From NCBI RefSeq assembly GCF_000372965.1, contig NZ_KB890024.1, positions 2,606,839 through 2,670,838 of the forward strand: DNA of 64,000 bases. Reading direction: 5' to 3'. Position numbers and translations under genes: made by a program. Below the pieces are notes generated by a model. The model saw only the letters and a program-made list of their open reading frames with translations. It was not told the origin of the DNA and did not search any database. The stretch is from Hoeflea sp. 108 (GTDB lineage Bacteria; Pseudomonadota; Alphaproteobacteria; Rhizobiales; Rhizobiaceae). Below are positions 1 to 9,345 of this stretch, piece by piece; position 1 is the first letter of the stretch; every line of letters begins with the position of its first letter.

Positions 1-62
1 CCAAGAAGGTCACCCGACTCCTCGCCGGCAACGATGGCTATCTTGAGCGCCGGCAAGGTCAT
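1..62 (-). CDS. lpxB: Lipid-A-disaccharide synthase LpxB, N-terminal fragment
   Basis: Only the first 20 codons are inside the window; the gene continues beyond position 1. The reverse strand reads an N-terminus ending in the GEESGDLLG motif typical of the LpxB glycosyltransferase start (AGExSGDxxG). LpxB joins UDP-2,3-diacylglucosamine to lipid X to make the lipid A disaccharide. Its ATG overlaps the stop of lpxI (ATGA), so it is translationally coupled as the next gene of the lipid A operon. The identity rests on this short motif plus the operon position. Confidence 0.85.
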   Translation of the reverse strand, partial: MTLPALKIAIVAGEESGDLL

Positions 63-964
63 TTGTGCGCCCCCTGGTCCGCAAGCCCGACGACGAACAG
101 GCCGAGCCTGTCGGCCCTTGCGACCAGTTCACCGTAATCCAGCACCAGCGAGCGGTTGGCCTCCACGCCGATTCCGGCCAGGCCAGCCGCATGTGCCGCA
201 TCGACGGTTGCAGGGCCGATGGTCGGCAGGTCGGTGCGCAGCTCTTGGTTCGGCTTGGCGCATTTGACCAGAACGCCGCGCTTGCGCCCGGCTATACGGC
301 CGTTGTCGCGTAGTTCACGCACGCGCTTGAGCAGCAGGTCGGTGCCTTCGATGCCTTCAAGGGCGATGGCACGACCGCCGATGGCAATGGCAGCCTGGCC
401 GATATCGAGAGAACCGATGGCACGCGCGGCCTCCAGGCCGGCCTCAAGATCGGCCCAGTCACCTTGCTGCGGTACATGCGTGCCCATCGGACCTTCAACC
501 GCCAGAAGGTTTGGCACGATCTGGTGCGCGCCGACAACCTTGACGCCGCTGCGTTCGATCAGGCTGACCAGGATACGCAGGAGGCCATCATCTCCGCGCG
601 TCAGCGCTGCAAGCGCCTGCGGCAAGATCCGAAGAAGCGAGATGCTGGGACGTATCGCTTTCCATGCCGGACGGCGGCTAACGCCACCAGCGAGGATGAG
701 ATGGGTGATTTTCTGGCGCTTCAACAGCGCAAAGAGGTCGGCGAACTGCTCCACAGCGAGCGTTTCGCCATCGTGCTCCGCCAAGCTCGTGCCTGGATCG
801 GTCTCGCCGTCAATGCGGATGATGTAGGGCCTGTGGCCGGCAGCGGCGAGGCTGTCGGCAACATTGACCGGAAGCCGGCCGCTACCGGCGATGATGCCGA
901 CCCGATCGGCAGCGCCGAGATCGAATTGCGTACGCCCTTTAACCTTCGTCATCGGCGTCGTCAT
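59..964 (-). CDS. lpxI: UDP-2,3-diacylglucosamine pyrophosphatase LpxI (DUF1009)
   Basis: LpxI hydrolyses UDP-2,3-diacylglucosamine to lipid X, replacing LpxH in most alphaproteobacteria. The protein begins with the GIIAGSGRLP motif that opens the LpxI N-terminal domain and runs about 300 residues, the normal length. The ATG at 964 is chosen because an AAAGGG ribosome site lies 8 nt upstream; a GTG at 973 and an ATG at 952 are alternatives. It overlaps the end of lpxA by 26 nt and the start of lpxB by 4 nt. It sits between lpxA and lpxB as expected for the cytosolic lipid A pathway. Confidence 0.93.
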   Translation of the reverse strand: MTTPMTKVKGRTQFDLGAADRVGIIAGSGRLPVNVADSLAAAGHRPYIIRIDGETDPGTSLAEHDGETLAVEQFADLFALLKRQKITHLILAGGVSRRPAWKAIRPSISLLRILPQALAALTRGDDGLLRILVSLIERSGVKVVGAHQIVPNLLAVEGPMGTHVPQQGDWADLEAGLEAARAIGSLDIGQAAIAIGGRAIALEGIEGTDLLLKRVRELRDNGRIAGRKRGVLVKCAKPNQELRTDLPTIGPATVDAAHAAGLAGIGVEANRSLVLDYGELVARADRLGLFVVGLADQGAHK

Positions 965-1772
965 CGACAACACCCTTTAGGGGCGGCATGGCATAATGTC
1001 GCTTGCCGCGGCTGGAGATGAAATCGACGATCTTCATCGCGATGGGCGAGGAGCCAAATTCGGAGCGCGCAGTCTCGACATTCTCGGCAATCGTGTGCGA
1101 GCGGTCGAAGATCGTCTTGTAGGCTCGCCTCAGCAGGTGGATCTCCTCGCGCGGCAGGCCCGAACGGCGCAGGCCGACGATGTTGAGGCCGCGCAGGCTG
1201 GCGCGATTGCCGACTGCAATGGCGAATGGAATGACGTCACCGACAACCGCCGAGCAACCGCCGATGAAGGCGTTATCGCCGATGCGGACGAACTGATGCA
1301 CTGCAGTCAGGCCGCCGATGGTGACGTTGTTGCCGACCTCGACATGGCCGCCCAGCGTCGCACCATTGGCGAAGGTGATGTTGTTGCCGACGATGCAGTC
1401 ATGCGCGACGTGGGCATAGGCAAGGTAATTGCCGTTGTCGCCGACGATGGTCTCGCCACGGCTGGTATCGGTGCCGGTGTGCATGGTCACGCCTTCGCGG
1501 ATCGTGCAGTTCTTTCCGATGATCAGTGTCGTGCGGCCGCCCTTGTGCTTGTTGTTCTGCGGCGGCGCACCCAGCGTCGCTTGCGGAAACACCTTGGTGC
1601 CTTCGCCCAGGGTCGTCGCGTTCATGATCGAGACATGGCTGACCAGTTCGACCCGGTCGCCAACCACGGCGTCGGCGCTGACGTGGCAAAACGGGCCGAC
1701 GCGGACGCCCACGCCCAACTGGGCCCCGGCTTCGACTACGGCCAGAGGATGGATGAAAGTTTCGGTCTGCAT
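939..1772 (-). CDS. lpxA: UDP-N-acetylglucosamine acyltransferase LpxA
   Basis: First enzyme of lipid A synthesis, moving a 3-hydroxyacyl chain from ACP to UDP-GlcNAc in the cytosol. The 277-residue protein is built of hexapeptide repeats forming a left-handed beta helix, followed by an alpha-helical C-terminus. The AHVAHDC segment holds the catalytic His (residue 124), equivalent to E. coli His125. It lies 11 nt after fabZ and overlaps lpxI. No oddities were seen. Confidence 0.97.
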   Translation of the reverse strand: MQTETFIHPLAVVEAGAQLGVGVRVGPFCHVSADAVVGDRVELVSHVSIMNATTLGEGTKVFPQATLGAPPQNNKHKGGRTTLIIGKNCTIREGVTMHTGTDTSRGETIVGDNGNYLAYAHVAHDCIVGNNITFANGATLGGHVEVGNNVTIGGLTAVHQFVRIGDNAFIGGCSAVVGDVIPFAIAVGNRASLRGLNIVGLRRSGLPREEIHLLRRAYKTIFDRSHTIAENVETARSEFGSSPIAMKIVDFISSRGKRHYAMPPLKGVVDDDADDEG

Positions 1773-1783
1773 AAGCGTTCTTG

Positions 1784-2248
1784 TTATTCCTTGGGCACCA
1801 TCATGGCCGCCACTTCGGCCTCGGCGACGGTCGCGCCGTCAACACGCGCCTCGCAGGCGAATTTCAGGATGTTGCCGCGCTTCTTGATCTTCTTGACATG
1901 GATGCGCATCTGGTCGCCGGGTACCACCGGCTTGCGGAACTTGGCACCGTCGACGGTCATCAGATAGACCAGCGAAGGGCTTTCGTCGATCACCAGGCGC
2001 AGGCAGATCGCACCGGCGGTCTGTGCCATGGCCTCGATGATGAGAACGCCAGGCATCACCGGCTGGCCGGGAAAATGACCCTGGAAATGCGGCTCGTTGA
2101 AGGTGACGTTCTTGATGCCGACGGCGGAATCATCGCCATCGATATCGACGATGCGATCGATCAGCAGGAACGGATAGCGGTGCGGCAGCAGCCTGAACAG
2201 GCCAAGAATGTCGACCGCTTCAAGCGTTGTCGTTGCCTGCTCACTCAT
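1784..2248 (-). CDS. fabZ: 3-hydroxyacyl-ACP dehydratase FabZ
   Basis: Hot-dog-fold dehydratase that converts 3-hydroxyacyl-ACP to trans-2-enoyl-ACP in fatty acid elongation. It competes with LpxA and LpxD for the same substrate, which explains its place between them. The HRYPFLLIDR motif and the GHFPGQPVMPGV motif carry the catalytic His, with Glu in the following IIEAMAQ helix. The start at 2248 (MSEQ, 154 residues) is preferred to an upstream in-frame start that would overlap lpxD by about 60 nt; the chosen start overlaps lpxD by only 8 nt. Confidence 0.96.
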   Translation of the reverse strand: MSEQATTTLEAVDILGLFRLLPHRYPFLLIDRIVDIDGDDSAVGIKNVTFNEPHFQGHFPGQPVMPGVLIIEAMAQTAGAICLRLVIDESPSLVYLMTVDGAKFRKPVVPGDQMRIHVKKIKKRGNILKFACEARVDGATVAEAEVAAMMVPKE

Positions 2249-3299
2249 CTCGTCCACCCTCTTTCGCCTTGCCTTTGGCCAGCTTTTTGAGCGCCACAAA
2301 CTCGCGCATCATGTCCTTCATCGGTTTTCCGGGATAGCCGCCCCAGACCTCGCCCGCCGGCACGTCGTGCATGAAACCGCTGCGCGCTGCAAGCTTTGCT
2401 CCGGCACCGATGGTGAGATGATCGGCGAGGCCGACGCCGCCGCCCATCATGACCCCGTCGCCGACCGTCACCGACCCCGAGATACCCGTAAGTCCGGCTA
2501 TGACACAATTGCGACCGATCCGCACGTTGTGCGCGATCTGGACCAGATTGTCGATCTTGGTGTTCTCGCCGATGATCGTGTCGGCCATCGCGCCGCGATC
2601 CACCGTGGAATTCGCGCCAATCTCGACATTGTCCTGGATGACGACGCGGCCGATCTGCGGCACGCGCTCCGGGCCCTTCGGCCCGCCGGCAAAACCGAAG
2701 CCATCCTGACCAATCCGCGCACCGGCATGGATGATCACGCCATTGCCAAGCAATGCGTATTGCACAGAACTGTGTGGGCCGATGTAGCAGTCGCGGCCGA
2801 TCTGCACCGAACGCCCGACCACCGCATTCGCTGCGATAACCGTACCGCTGCCGATGGAGGCGAGCGGGCCGATCACCGCGCCAGCCTCGACGATCGCACC
2901 TGTTTCGACATGGGCGCTGGCATCGACATGGGCATGGGCCGAAACACCGGTCTCGCCGGTAACGCCCACGGGGCGCTCGGCCTCCGGATAGAGCAGCCGT
3001 CCGATGCGGGCGAATGCCTGCTGCGGTCGCGGCGTGACAAGAACGGCAATGCCCTCGGGAACCAGGCCCACGACATCGGGCGTGCAGAGCACAGCCACCG
3101 CCTGCAAGGTCGCAAGCGAAGCGGCGTTGCGTTTGCCGTCGACAAAGACAAGTGCTCCTTCGCCGCCGTCATGCGCGGAGGCGATTGTCGCAATTTCCAT
3201 CTTGGAATGGTCGGGATTGACGAGAGTGGCGCCAGTCAGTTCGGCCACCTCGCCCACCTGATAGAGGCGCGACGGCACAAAGAACACCGGATCCGTCAT
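2241..3299 (-). CDS. lpxD: UDP-3-O-(3-hydroxyacyl)glucosamine N-acyltransferase LpxD
   Basis: Third acylation step of lipid A synthesis. The 352-residue protein has an N-terminal uridine-binding region, then a long left-handed beta helix of hexapeptide repeats with the QIAHNVRIG segment that carries the catalytic His, and a C-terminal helix. The start is placed at 3299 (MTDPVFF); the upstream in-frame extension runs through the intrinsic terminator hairpin behind bamA and does not look like LpxD. It is followed with overlap by fabZ. Confidence 0.95.
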   Translation of the reverse strand: MTDPVFFVPSRLYQVGEVAELTGATLVNPDHSKMEIATIASAHDGGEGALVFVDGKRNAASLATLQAVAVLCTPDVVGLVPEGIAVLVTPRPQQAFARIGRLLYPEAERPVGVTGETGVSAHAHVDASAHVETGAIVEAGAVIGPLASIGSGTVIAANAVVGRSVQIGRDCYIGPHSSVQYALLGNGVIIHAGARIGQDGFGFAGGPKGPERVPQIGRVVIQDNVEIGANSTVDRGAMADTIIGENTKIDNLVQIAHNVRIGRNCVIAGLTGISGSVTVGDGVMMGGGVGLADHLTIGAGAKLAARSGFMHDVPAGEVWGGYPGKPMKDMMREFVALKKLAKGKAKEGGRDE

Positions 3300-3332
3300 G
3301 TGATGCTGTTCCAGCTGGGCCGGTAAAAAGCA

Positions 3333-3354
3333 TCCGGGCCCCGAAGGGCCCGGA
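3333..3354 (-). terminator. Intrinsic terminator or attenuator between bamA and lpxD
   Basis: A perfect 9-bp stem (TCCGGGCCC and its complement) with a CGAA loop lies just after the bamA stop. Reading the minus strand, it is followed within a few bases by five T residues. It lies 17 nt past the bamA stop and 34 nt before the lpxD start, so it should reduce read-through from bamA into the lipid A genes. Confidence 0.75.
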
Positions 3355-3371
3355 CACATTGTTCCGCGCGA

Positions 3372-5723
3372 TTAGAAGCGGGTCGAAATGCCGAAATTGA
3401 ATTCCTGCGTATTGTCGCCGTCCTGCTTCTTGATCGGCATCGCATAGTCGACACGCAGCGGACCGAAGGGCGACGCCCAGAGCAGGCCAACGCCGACGGA
3501 AGCGCGCAGCTGCAGATCGGTGGACGTACCGAAGCTCACGTCCTTCACCTTGCTGCCGTAAAGTGTTGCAGCGTCCGCGAACACCGCACCGCGCAGGCCG
3601 AAGCTTTCGGGAACGACCGGGATCGGGAACTGGGCTTCAGCCGACGCATTGAAATACGTCGTGCCGCCGAGGTGCTCGCCGGTAACCGTATCGCGTGGTC
3701 CGATGCCGTTATATTCGAAGCCGCGGATCATGCGATCGCTGCTCTTGAACTGATCGAACACGCGAAGCCCATCGTCGCCGAAGCCGATGATGTGACCACC
3801 ACCTGCGGAGACGAGACCAACAATATCAAGCTCTTCCGAGAGAGTCTGATAGTAGCTGGCGCGACCAGTGAACTTTGCAAACTTTGCGTCGCCACCCAAG
3901 CCAGCAACTTCCGTCGTGAAGTTGGCGTAGATGCCGTTGCGCGGATTCTTCATGTCGTCGATGGTGTTGTAAACCAGCGTACCGCTGACCGACGACTTGA
4001 TCCAGGGGCTCTGCGCCACACCATTGATGATGGCCTGCGATACGTTGCAATCTCCGCCCGGGGGAGTTGGAACGCAGCTGAGGTCGTACTTCTCCTGGGA
4101 AATATTATACGCGAGCTGCGTCGAGATATTGTCCGTGATCGGCAGACCGAAACGGATCGTACCGCCGGTGATATCGCTATCGTAGTGATCGTATTTGCGG
4201 GTCTGACGATAGATATCGAAGCCCGCGGCGATACGGCGTCCCAAGAAATAAGGCTCGGTGAACGAGAAGCCGTAGTCGCGCGAGTTCTTGCCGCCACCGG
4301 CGGAGAACTTGATGAACTGACCGCGACCAAGGAAGTTGCGCTCGGTGATCGAGCCTTCCACAGACGGTCCGGCATTGTCGCCACCGGTCGAATAGCCGGC
4401 ACCGATCGAGAACTCACCGGTCGACTTCTCGATGAGATCGACGACCAGCACCACCTGATCAGGCTGCGAACCGGGCGCCGTCGAGATTTCGACGCGCTCG
4501 AAGAAGTTCAGCGCCTCAAGACGCTTCTTGGCACGCTGGATGAGAACCTGGTTGAACGCATCGCCTTCGGACACGTCGAATTCGCGACGGATAACGAAGT
4601 CACGCGTACGCTCGTTGCCGCGGATCTCAATGCGCTCGACATAGGCCTTGGCACCCTGGTCAACCGTGTAGACCACGTTGATGGTGCGGCTCTCGAAATT
4701 GCGATCGCCACGCGGCGTCACCTTGGCGAAGGCATAACCCTTGCCGGCGACATTCTCGGTGATCGCAATGATCGAATCTTCAACGTTCTTGGCGTTGTAG
4801 ACGTCGCCCTTGCGTGTCTCGACCAACGACTGCAGCGTCGCGCCATCGACTTCCGGAATCGTGCTTTCGACCGACACGTCACCAAAGGTGTAGCGCTGAC
4901 CTTCATCGACCGTGATGGTGATGGTGTACTGGTTCGTCGCTTCGTCGAGTTCGCCGAAAGCGGAAACGACCTGGAAGTCGGCGTAACCGTGATTGAAATA
5001 GAAGCGGCGCAGCGCTTCCTCGTCGGCGCGCAGGCGACCCTCGTCGTAGATATCGTCGCGCAGCATGAACGACAGGATCGACGAGCGCTTGGTCGAGATG
5101 ATGTCGGACAGACGACGATCGCTATAGGCAGTATTGCCGACGAAGTTGATAGCCGCGATCTTGGTGCGGCCACCTTCATTGATCTCGAACACCACGTTCA
5201 CGCGGTTCTCGCCGAGATCCATGACCTTCGTGCCGACGGTCACGTCATCACGGCCGACGCGCTTGTAGGCTTCCTTGATCGCCTGTGCATCGGACTCGAG
5301 CGTCGCTTGCGAGAAGGCACCGCGCGGCTTCAGCTGAACGGCGCTGCCGAGCTGGGCGTCCTTCAGCTTCTTGTTGCCCTGGAACAGCACATTGTTGACG
5401 ACCTGGTATTCGGAGACCTGAACCACCAAGGTCGAACCGACCTGATTGATACGCACATCGGAGAACAAGCCGCTGCCGAACAGCGCCTTCACCGCATCGT
5501 CAATGTCGTTGTTCGTGAACGACTTGCCGGGCTTGATGTTGATGTAGTTGCGGACCGTGTCGGCATCGACGCGCTGGTTGCCGCGCACTTCGACTCGGTT
5601 GACCACCGCCGCCTCGGCGGCAGACACGGCAACAAACTGGACAGCGACTGCTCCGGGAACGGCCAGTGCTGCGGACAGAGCCACCGCGGACGCGGCGCTC
5701 GCAAACTTGAATGCTGCCTTCAT
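3372..5723 (-). CDS. bamA: Outer membrane protein assembly factor BamA
   Basis: Core of the BAM complex that folds beta-barrel proteins into the outer membrane. The 783-residue precursor starts with a signal peptide (about residues 1-38, cut after AEA), then POTRA domains beginning VNRVEVRGNQRV, and a C-terminal Omp85 barrel from about residue 430. The protein ends in Phe, as the barrel signal requires. It sits between rseP and lpxD, the standard alphaproteobacterial position. About 220 nt separate it from rseP, enough for its own promoter. Confidence 0.97.
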   Translation of the reverse strand: MKAAFKFASAASAVALSAALAVPGAVAVQFVAVSAAEAAVVNRVEVRGNQRVDADTVRNYINIKPGKSFTNNDIDDAVKALFGSGLFSDVRINQVGSTLVVQVSEYQVVNNVLFQGNKKLKDAQLGSAVQLKPRGAFSQATLESDAQAIKEAYKRVGRDDVTVGTKVMDLGENRVNVVFEINEGGRTKIAAINFVGNTAYSDRRLSDIISTKRSSILSFMLRDDIYDEGRLRADEEALRRFYFNHGYADFQVVSAFGELDEATNQYTITITVDEGQRYTFGDVSVESTIPEVDGATLQSLVETRKGDVYNAKNVEDSIIAITENVAGKGYAFAKVTPRGDRNFESRTINVVYTVDQGAKAYVERIEIRGNERTRDFVIRREFDVSEGDAFNQVLIQRAKKRLEALNFFERVEISTAPGSQPDQVVLVVDLIEKSTGEFSIGAGYSTGGDNAGPSVEGSITERNFLGRGQFIKFSAGGGKNSRDYGFSFTEPYFLGRRIAAGFDIYRQTRKYDHYDSDITGGTIRFGLPITDNISTQLAYNISQEKYDLSCVPTPPGGDCNVSQAIINGVAQSPWIKSSVSGTLVYNTIDDMKNPRNGIYANFTTEVAGLGGDAKFAKFTGRASYYQTLSEELDIVGLVSAGGGHIIGFGDDGLRVFDQFKSSDRMIRGFEYNGIGPRDTVTGEHLGGTTYFNASAEAQFPIPVVPESFGLRGAVFADAATLYGSKVKDVSFGTSTDLQLRASVGVGLLWASPFGPLRVDYAMPIKKQDGDNTQEFNFGISTRF

Positions 5724-5945
5724 AGTCGGCCTTTACAACCTTTTCTCGAAGTCCCCACGGCGAGAAAACCGGACGTCGCGGTAATTTTCCCGTACCGTAA
5801 TAACCGGATTTTCCCTACACGCAAGGCTTCTGGTTAATTTGCGCTTACTTCCCCAGCGAGCGTGACTTTCGCGTCACGCAAACTGCCCCGGATGGTAAAC
5901 GCACCCTCAACAAGCCCCTTGCCGGCCTAAAATTTCTTCATGATT

Positions 5946-7085
5946 TCAGCAGCCAAACAGGTCGTTCCAGAAAACGAACCCCATAAAAGCCAGCACGAGA
6001 ATCATCCCCACTCGATATACAGCCTCCATCGCCCTTTCGGAAACAGGGCGCCTGATGACAGCCTCAACTGCATAGAACGCCAAGTGTCCGCCGTCGAGGG
6101 GCGGAATCGGCAGAAGGTTGAGAAAACCGATGCCGACCGAAAGCAAAGCCACCAGTTGTATCAGCCATTCAAAGCCCAGCTTGGCTGCCTTGCCTGCCAT
6201 GTCGGCGATCTTCACCGGTCCACCCAACTGGCATTTGTCTTCGCGGCCGACCACGAATCGCTTGAGAAACTGCCCAGTGCGCTCGATGACGTGCCAGGTC
6301 TCCGAAGTCGCCTGAACAAAGGCGCCACCCACACTGTAAGAGATGAGCCGCGGCTGCCCCATCTCCTCGTTGTTGACGACGCCGATAACCGCCACCTTGA
6401 CCGAATTGCCAAGCGCGTCCTTCTGCTCCATCAGTTCGGGAGCAGCCGTGACGTCCACTTCCTTGCCGTCGCGACGCATGACGAACTTGATCGGATCGCC
6501 GCCCCGTCCCGAAACGAGACGCTGCACATCGGAGAAGGTTTCGACAGGCGTACCGTCGACGCTGACGAATCGGTCGCCCGGCATGATGCCGGCGACGGCT
6601 GCCGGACTGCCGGCGCGCACTTCGGCAACGGTCGGCTCCATGACGTAGCGACCATAGGCCGTGAACAGCACGGTAAAGACTGCGATCGTCAGCAGGAAGT
6701 TGAACAGCGGGCCGGCGAAGACGGTCGCGGCACGTTTCCAGACCGGCTGTGTGTGGAAAGCGACCTTGCGCTCGGCCTCGCTCAGATTGTCGACCTCGGC
6801 CCCTTCAGGCGAACTGGTGACGTTCATGTCGCCGACGAATTTGACATAGCCGCCGAGCGGAATGGCGCAGAGCTTCCACCGCGTGCCGCGCCTGTCGTTG
6901 AAACCGAAAAGCTCGGGGCCGAAGCCTATGGAGAACGCCCTCACCCCGATGCCGCACCAGCGGCCGACGAGGTAGTGTCCCATCTCATGCACGAAGACGA
7001 CGATGGTCAGCACGAACAGAAACGGCACGATGGTGCCGAGAAGAAGTCCGTTGGTGCTCAGGAAGGCAGGAAGATACTCGTTCAA
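5946..7085 (-). CDS. rseP: RIP metalloprotease RseP (site-2 protease)
   Basis: Inner-membrane zinc protease that cuts substrates within the membrane, for example anti-sigma factors. The first transmembrane segment carries HEMGH (residues 33-37), the zinc-binding HExxH motif. A PDZ domain lies in the middle (around VRAGSPAAVAGIMPGDRF), and the C-terminal membrane segment has the NLLPIPPLDGGH motif that supplies the third ligand. At 379 residues it has the normal length. It lies between cdsA and bamA in the envelope block. Confidence 0.96.
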   Translation of the reverse strand: MNEYLPAFLSTNGLLLGTIVPFLFVLTIVVFVHEMGHYLVGRWCGIGVRAFSIGFGPELFGFNDRRGTRWKLCAIPLGGYVKFVGDMNVTSSPEGAEVDNLSEAERKVAFHTQPVWKRAATVFAGPLFNFLLTIAVFTVLFTAYGRYVMEPTVAEVRAGSPAAVAGIMPGDRFVSVDGTPVETFSDVQRLVSGRGGDPIKFVMRRDGKEVDVTAAPELMEQKDALGNSVKVAVIGVVNNEEMGQPRLISYSVGGAFVQATSETWHVIERTGQFLKRFVVGREDKCQLGGPVKIADMAGKAAKLGFEWLIQLVALLSVGIGFLNLLPIPPLDGGHLAFYAVEAVIRRPVSERAMEAVYRVGMILVLAFMGFVFWNDLFGC

Positions 7086-7153
7086 GTCTAGCCCTCAACC
7101 ACTTGGCGCCGTGCGTTCCGCACGTCCCGACGTCAACAATGGCCGACTGCCGA

Positions 7154-7984
7154 TCAGGCAGGAAACAGGCCATGCGCCGGATGATCGGCGGAACCTGACA
7201 GCCAGCCGATGACGTATAGGGCAAATGTCGCCGCGACAAGCCCGTCGACCCGGTCCATCACGCCCCCGTGACCGGGAATGATGAAACCGGAATCCTTGTA
7301 GCCATGCCGCCGCTTGACCCATGATTCGAAAAGGTCGCCAGCCTGCGAGACGACCGACAGCAACAGCGCCACAATTCCGAGCAAAGGCAGATTGCCGATG
7401 CCCATCGCCCCTGCGAGCAGCAGGCCTGCGACAACGCCGCCGATGGCGCCGCCGACGGCGCCGCTGCGCGTTTTGCCGGGCGAAATCGCCGGCGCGAGCT
7501 TGGGGCCGCCGACCTTGCGGCCGACGAAATAGGCGAAGATGTCGGTCGACCAGACCACGGCGAAGAGAAACAGGATCGCAACCAGCCCTGATGCGCCGTC
7601 GCCACGCAGCAGAGCCAGCGACAGGCCGGACAGGGCCGCATAGCCGAAGCCCGCCGCGTCCCAGCCGCCAATGCCGCGCAACCGCCCGGCACTCCAGAGC
7701 ACCCCGGCAAAAAGCACCGTAAGGGCAAGCAAGGCAAAGGCAGGGATGCCGATGACAAGCGCACCGACGAAGATCAGCACCAATCCTTCAGGCAGGAAGC
7801 CGAGAGCCCCTGCCGTCCAGCTGGCCTCCGTCTTCGGACGCGCCATGCGCGACCATTCGTAGAATATGCCGAGCACGATCGCCGCCGAAAACAACCGGAA
7901 CGGCACGCCGCCCAACCAGGTGAGCAGCAGGACGGCAACGGCAAGGACAATCGCCGATATCGTACGGATCTGGAGATTGCTCAT
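7154..7984 (-). CDS. cdsA: Phosphatidate cytidylyltransferase CdsA
   Basis: Makes CDP-diacylglycerol from CTP and phosphatidic acid, the branch point for all phospholipids. It is a polytopic membrane protein of about 276 residues. The C-terminal signature KRRHGYKDSG...PGHGGVMDRVD matches the CdsA family pattern with its Lys, Asp and His residues. The ATG at 7984 gives the compact protein MSNLQIRT; a GTG at 7999 would overlap the uppS stop as GTGA and is a real alternative. Confidence 0.95.
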   Translation of the reverse strand: MSNLQIRTISAIVLAVAVLLLTWLGGVPFRLFSAAIVLGIFYEWSRMARPKTEASWTAGALGFLPEGLVLIFVGALVIGIPAFALLALTVLFAGVLWSAGRLRGIGGWDAAGFGYAALSGLSLALLRGDGASGLVAILFLFAVVWSTDIFAYFVGRKVGGPKLAPAISPGKTRSGAVGGAIGGVVAGLLLAGAMGIGNLPLLGIVALLLSVVSQAGDLFESWVKRRHGYKDSGFIIPGHGGVMDRVDGLVAATFALYVIGWLSGSADHPAHGLFPA

Positions 7985-7995
7985 GCGTTCCGCCG

Positions 7996-8715
7996 TCACA
8001 GCGCAACGTCGCGCGGCGCTAGCCCGCCGAAGCGGCGCTCGCGGCCGGTGTATTCGCGCAATGCATCCGCCAAGTGCTCCCTAGTGAAGTCTGGCCAGTA
8101 GCAGGGCTGGAAGACCAGCTCGCTATAGGCCGACTGCCAGGGCAAGAAGTTGGAAAGCCTGACCTCGCCGCTGGTGCGGATCAACAGATCCGGATCGGGG
8201 ATGCCCGACGTGTCGAGCTCTTCGGCAAAAAGTTCCGGCGTGATGTCTTCGCTTGCGAGGTCGCCACGTTTGACCGCTTCGGCAAGCTTTCGCGCCGCCC
8301 GTGCGATCTCGTCGCGTCCGCCATAGTTGAACGCAATCACCAGGGTCAGCGAATCGTTGCCTGCCGTCAGCGTCTCCGCCTCTTCCAGCAAGGACCTGAT
8401 ATCGGGCTGCAAGGTCGCCCTGTCGCCGATGACGCGCACGCGCACGCCGCTGTTATGGAGTTCGGCCAGATCGCGTCGGATGAAAATCTTGAGCAAGCCC
8501 ATGAGGTCTGTGACCTCGGACTTCGGCCGCGACCAGTTTTCCGAAGAAAACGCGTAGACCGTCAGCCAGGAAATGCCGAGGTCGGCCGCAGCGCGAACGG
8601 TGCGGCGCAGCGCTTCCACGCCGGCCTTGTGCCCCGCAACGCGTGGCAACCCCCGGGCCTTTGCCCAGCGGCCATTGCCGTCCATGATGATCGCGACATG
8701 CGCGGGCGTAGTCAT
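7996..8715 (-). CDS. uppS: Di-trans,poly-cis-undecaprenyl-diphosphate synthase UppS
   Basis: cis-Prenyltransferase that builds C55 undecaprenyl diphosphate, the lipid carrier for peptidoglycan and O-antigen. The protein (239 residues) opens with HVAIIMDGNGRWA, whose Asp binds magnesium and diphosphate, and has the FSSENWSRP and RTSGEVRLSNFLPWQ motifs near the middle and end. It is followed directly by cdsA and preceded by frr 32 nt upstream, all in the same direction. Confidence 0.97.
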   Translation of the reverse strand: MTTPAHVAIIMDGNGRWAKARGLPRVAGHKAGVEALRRTVRAAADLGISWLTVYAFSSENWSRPKSEVTDLMGLLKIFIRRDLAELHNSGVRVRVIGDRATLQPDIRSLLEEAETLTAGNDSLTLVIAFNYGGRDEIARAARKLAEAVKRGDLASEDITPELFAEELDTSGIPDPDLLIRTSGEVRLSNFLPWQSAYSELVFQPCYWPDFTREHLADALREYTGRERRFGGLAPRDVAL

Positions 8716-8747
8716 CCGTTCGCTTTCGGACAGGCGAGTTGCCTGCC

Positions 8748-9302
8748 TTAGACTTGCATGATCTCGGCTTCTTTGCCTGCCAGCAGGCTGTCGATCTGGC
8801 TGATCGTGTCGTCGGTCAGCTTCTGGACCTTGTCGGACTGGACGCGCTGGTCGTCCTGGCTGATGTCGCCATCCTTCTCGGCCTTTTTGAGCGCATCCAT
8901 GCCGTCGCGGCGCACGTGGCGGGTCGCTACCTTGGCATTCTCGGCATAGGTATGGGCGATCTTGACCAGTTCCTTGCGGCGCTGCTCGTTGAGTTCCGGC
9001 AGCGGAATGCGCAGGTTGGTGCCGTCGACGATCGGATTGAAGCCGAGGTTCGACTCGCGGATGGCGCGATCGACTGCACCCACCATCGACTTGTCCCAGA
9101 CCGACACTGAAATCATGCGCGGCTCAGGCACCGACACGGTCGCCACCTGGTTGAGCGGCATCGGCGAGCCATAGGCCATGACATGGATCGGATCGAGAAG
9201 GTTGCTCGAGGCACGCCCCGTGCGCAGCGATGCGAGGTCATGCTTGAAAGCGTTGATGGCACCTTCCATGCGGCGCTGAAGATCGTTGTAATCCGTGCTC
9301 AT
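8748..9302 (-). CDS. frr: Ribosome recycling factor
   Basis: Releases the ribosome from mRNA after termination, together with EF-G. The start at 9302 (MSTDYNDLQ) gives 184 residues, the family length. The N-terminal region has the conserved LRTGRASSNLL segment and the protein contains the typical SVPEPRMISVSVWDKS stretch. Neighbours are pyrH upstream and uppS downstream, the classical frr context. Confidence 0.96.
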   Translation of the reverse strand: MSTDYNDLQRRMEGAINAFKHDLASLRTGRASSNLLDPIHVMAYGSPMPLNQVATVSVPEPRMISVSVWDKSMVGAVDRAIRESNLGFNPIVDGTNLRIPLPELNEQRRKELVKIAHTYAENAKVATRHVRRDGMDALKKAEKDGDISQDDQRVQSDKVQKLTDDTISQIDSLLAGKEAEIMQV

Positions 9303-9345
9303 AGCAGTCTCCTTGGTCCCGGGTCCGGGGCCATCGTTCCAATGG

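Noticed and set aside
3672..5837. A 721-codon open frame on the plus strand.
   Set aside because: It is antisense to bamA; the product is Asp/Arg/Ala-rich and matches no family.
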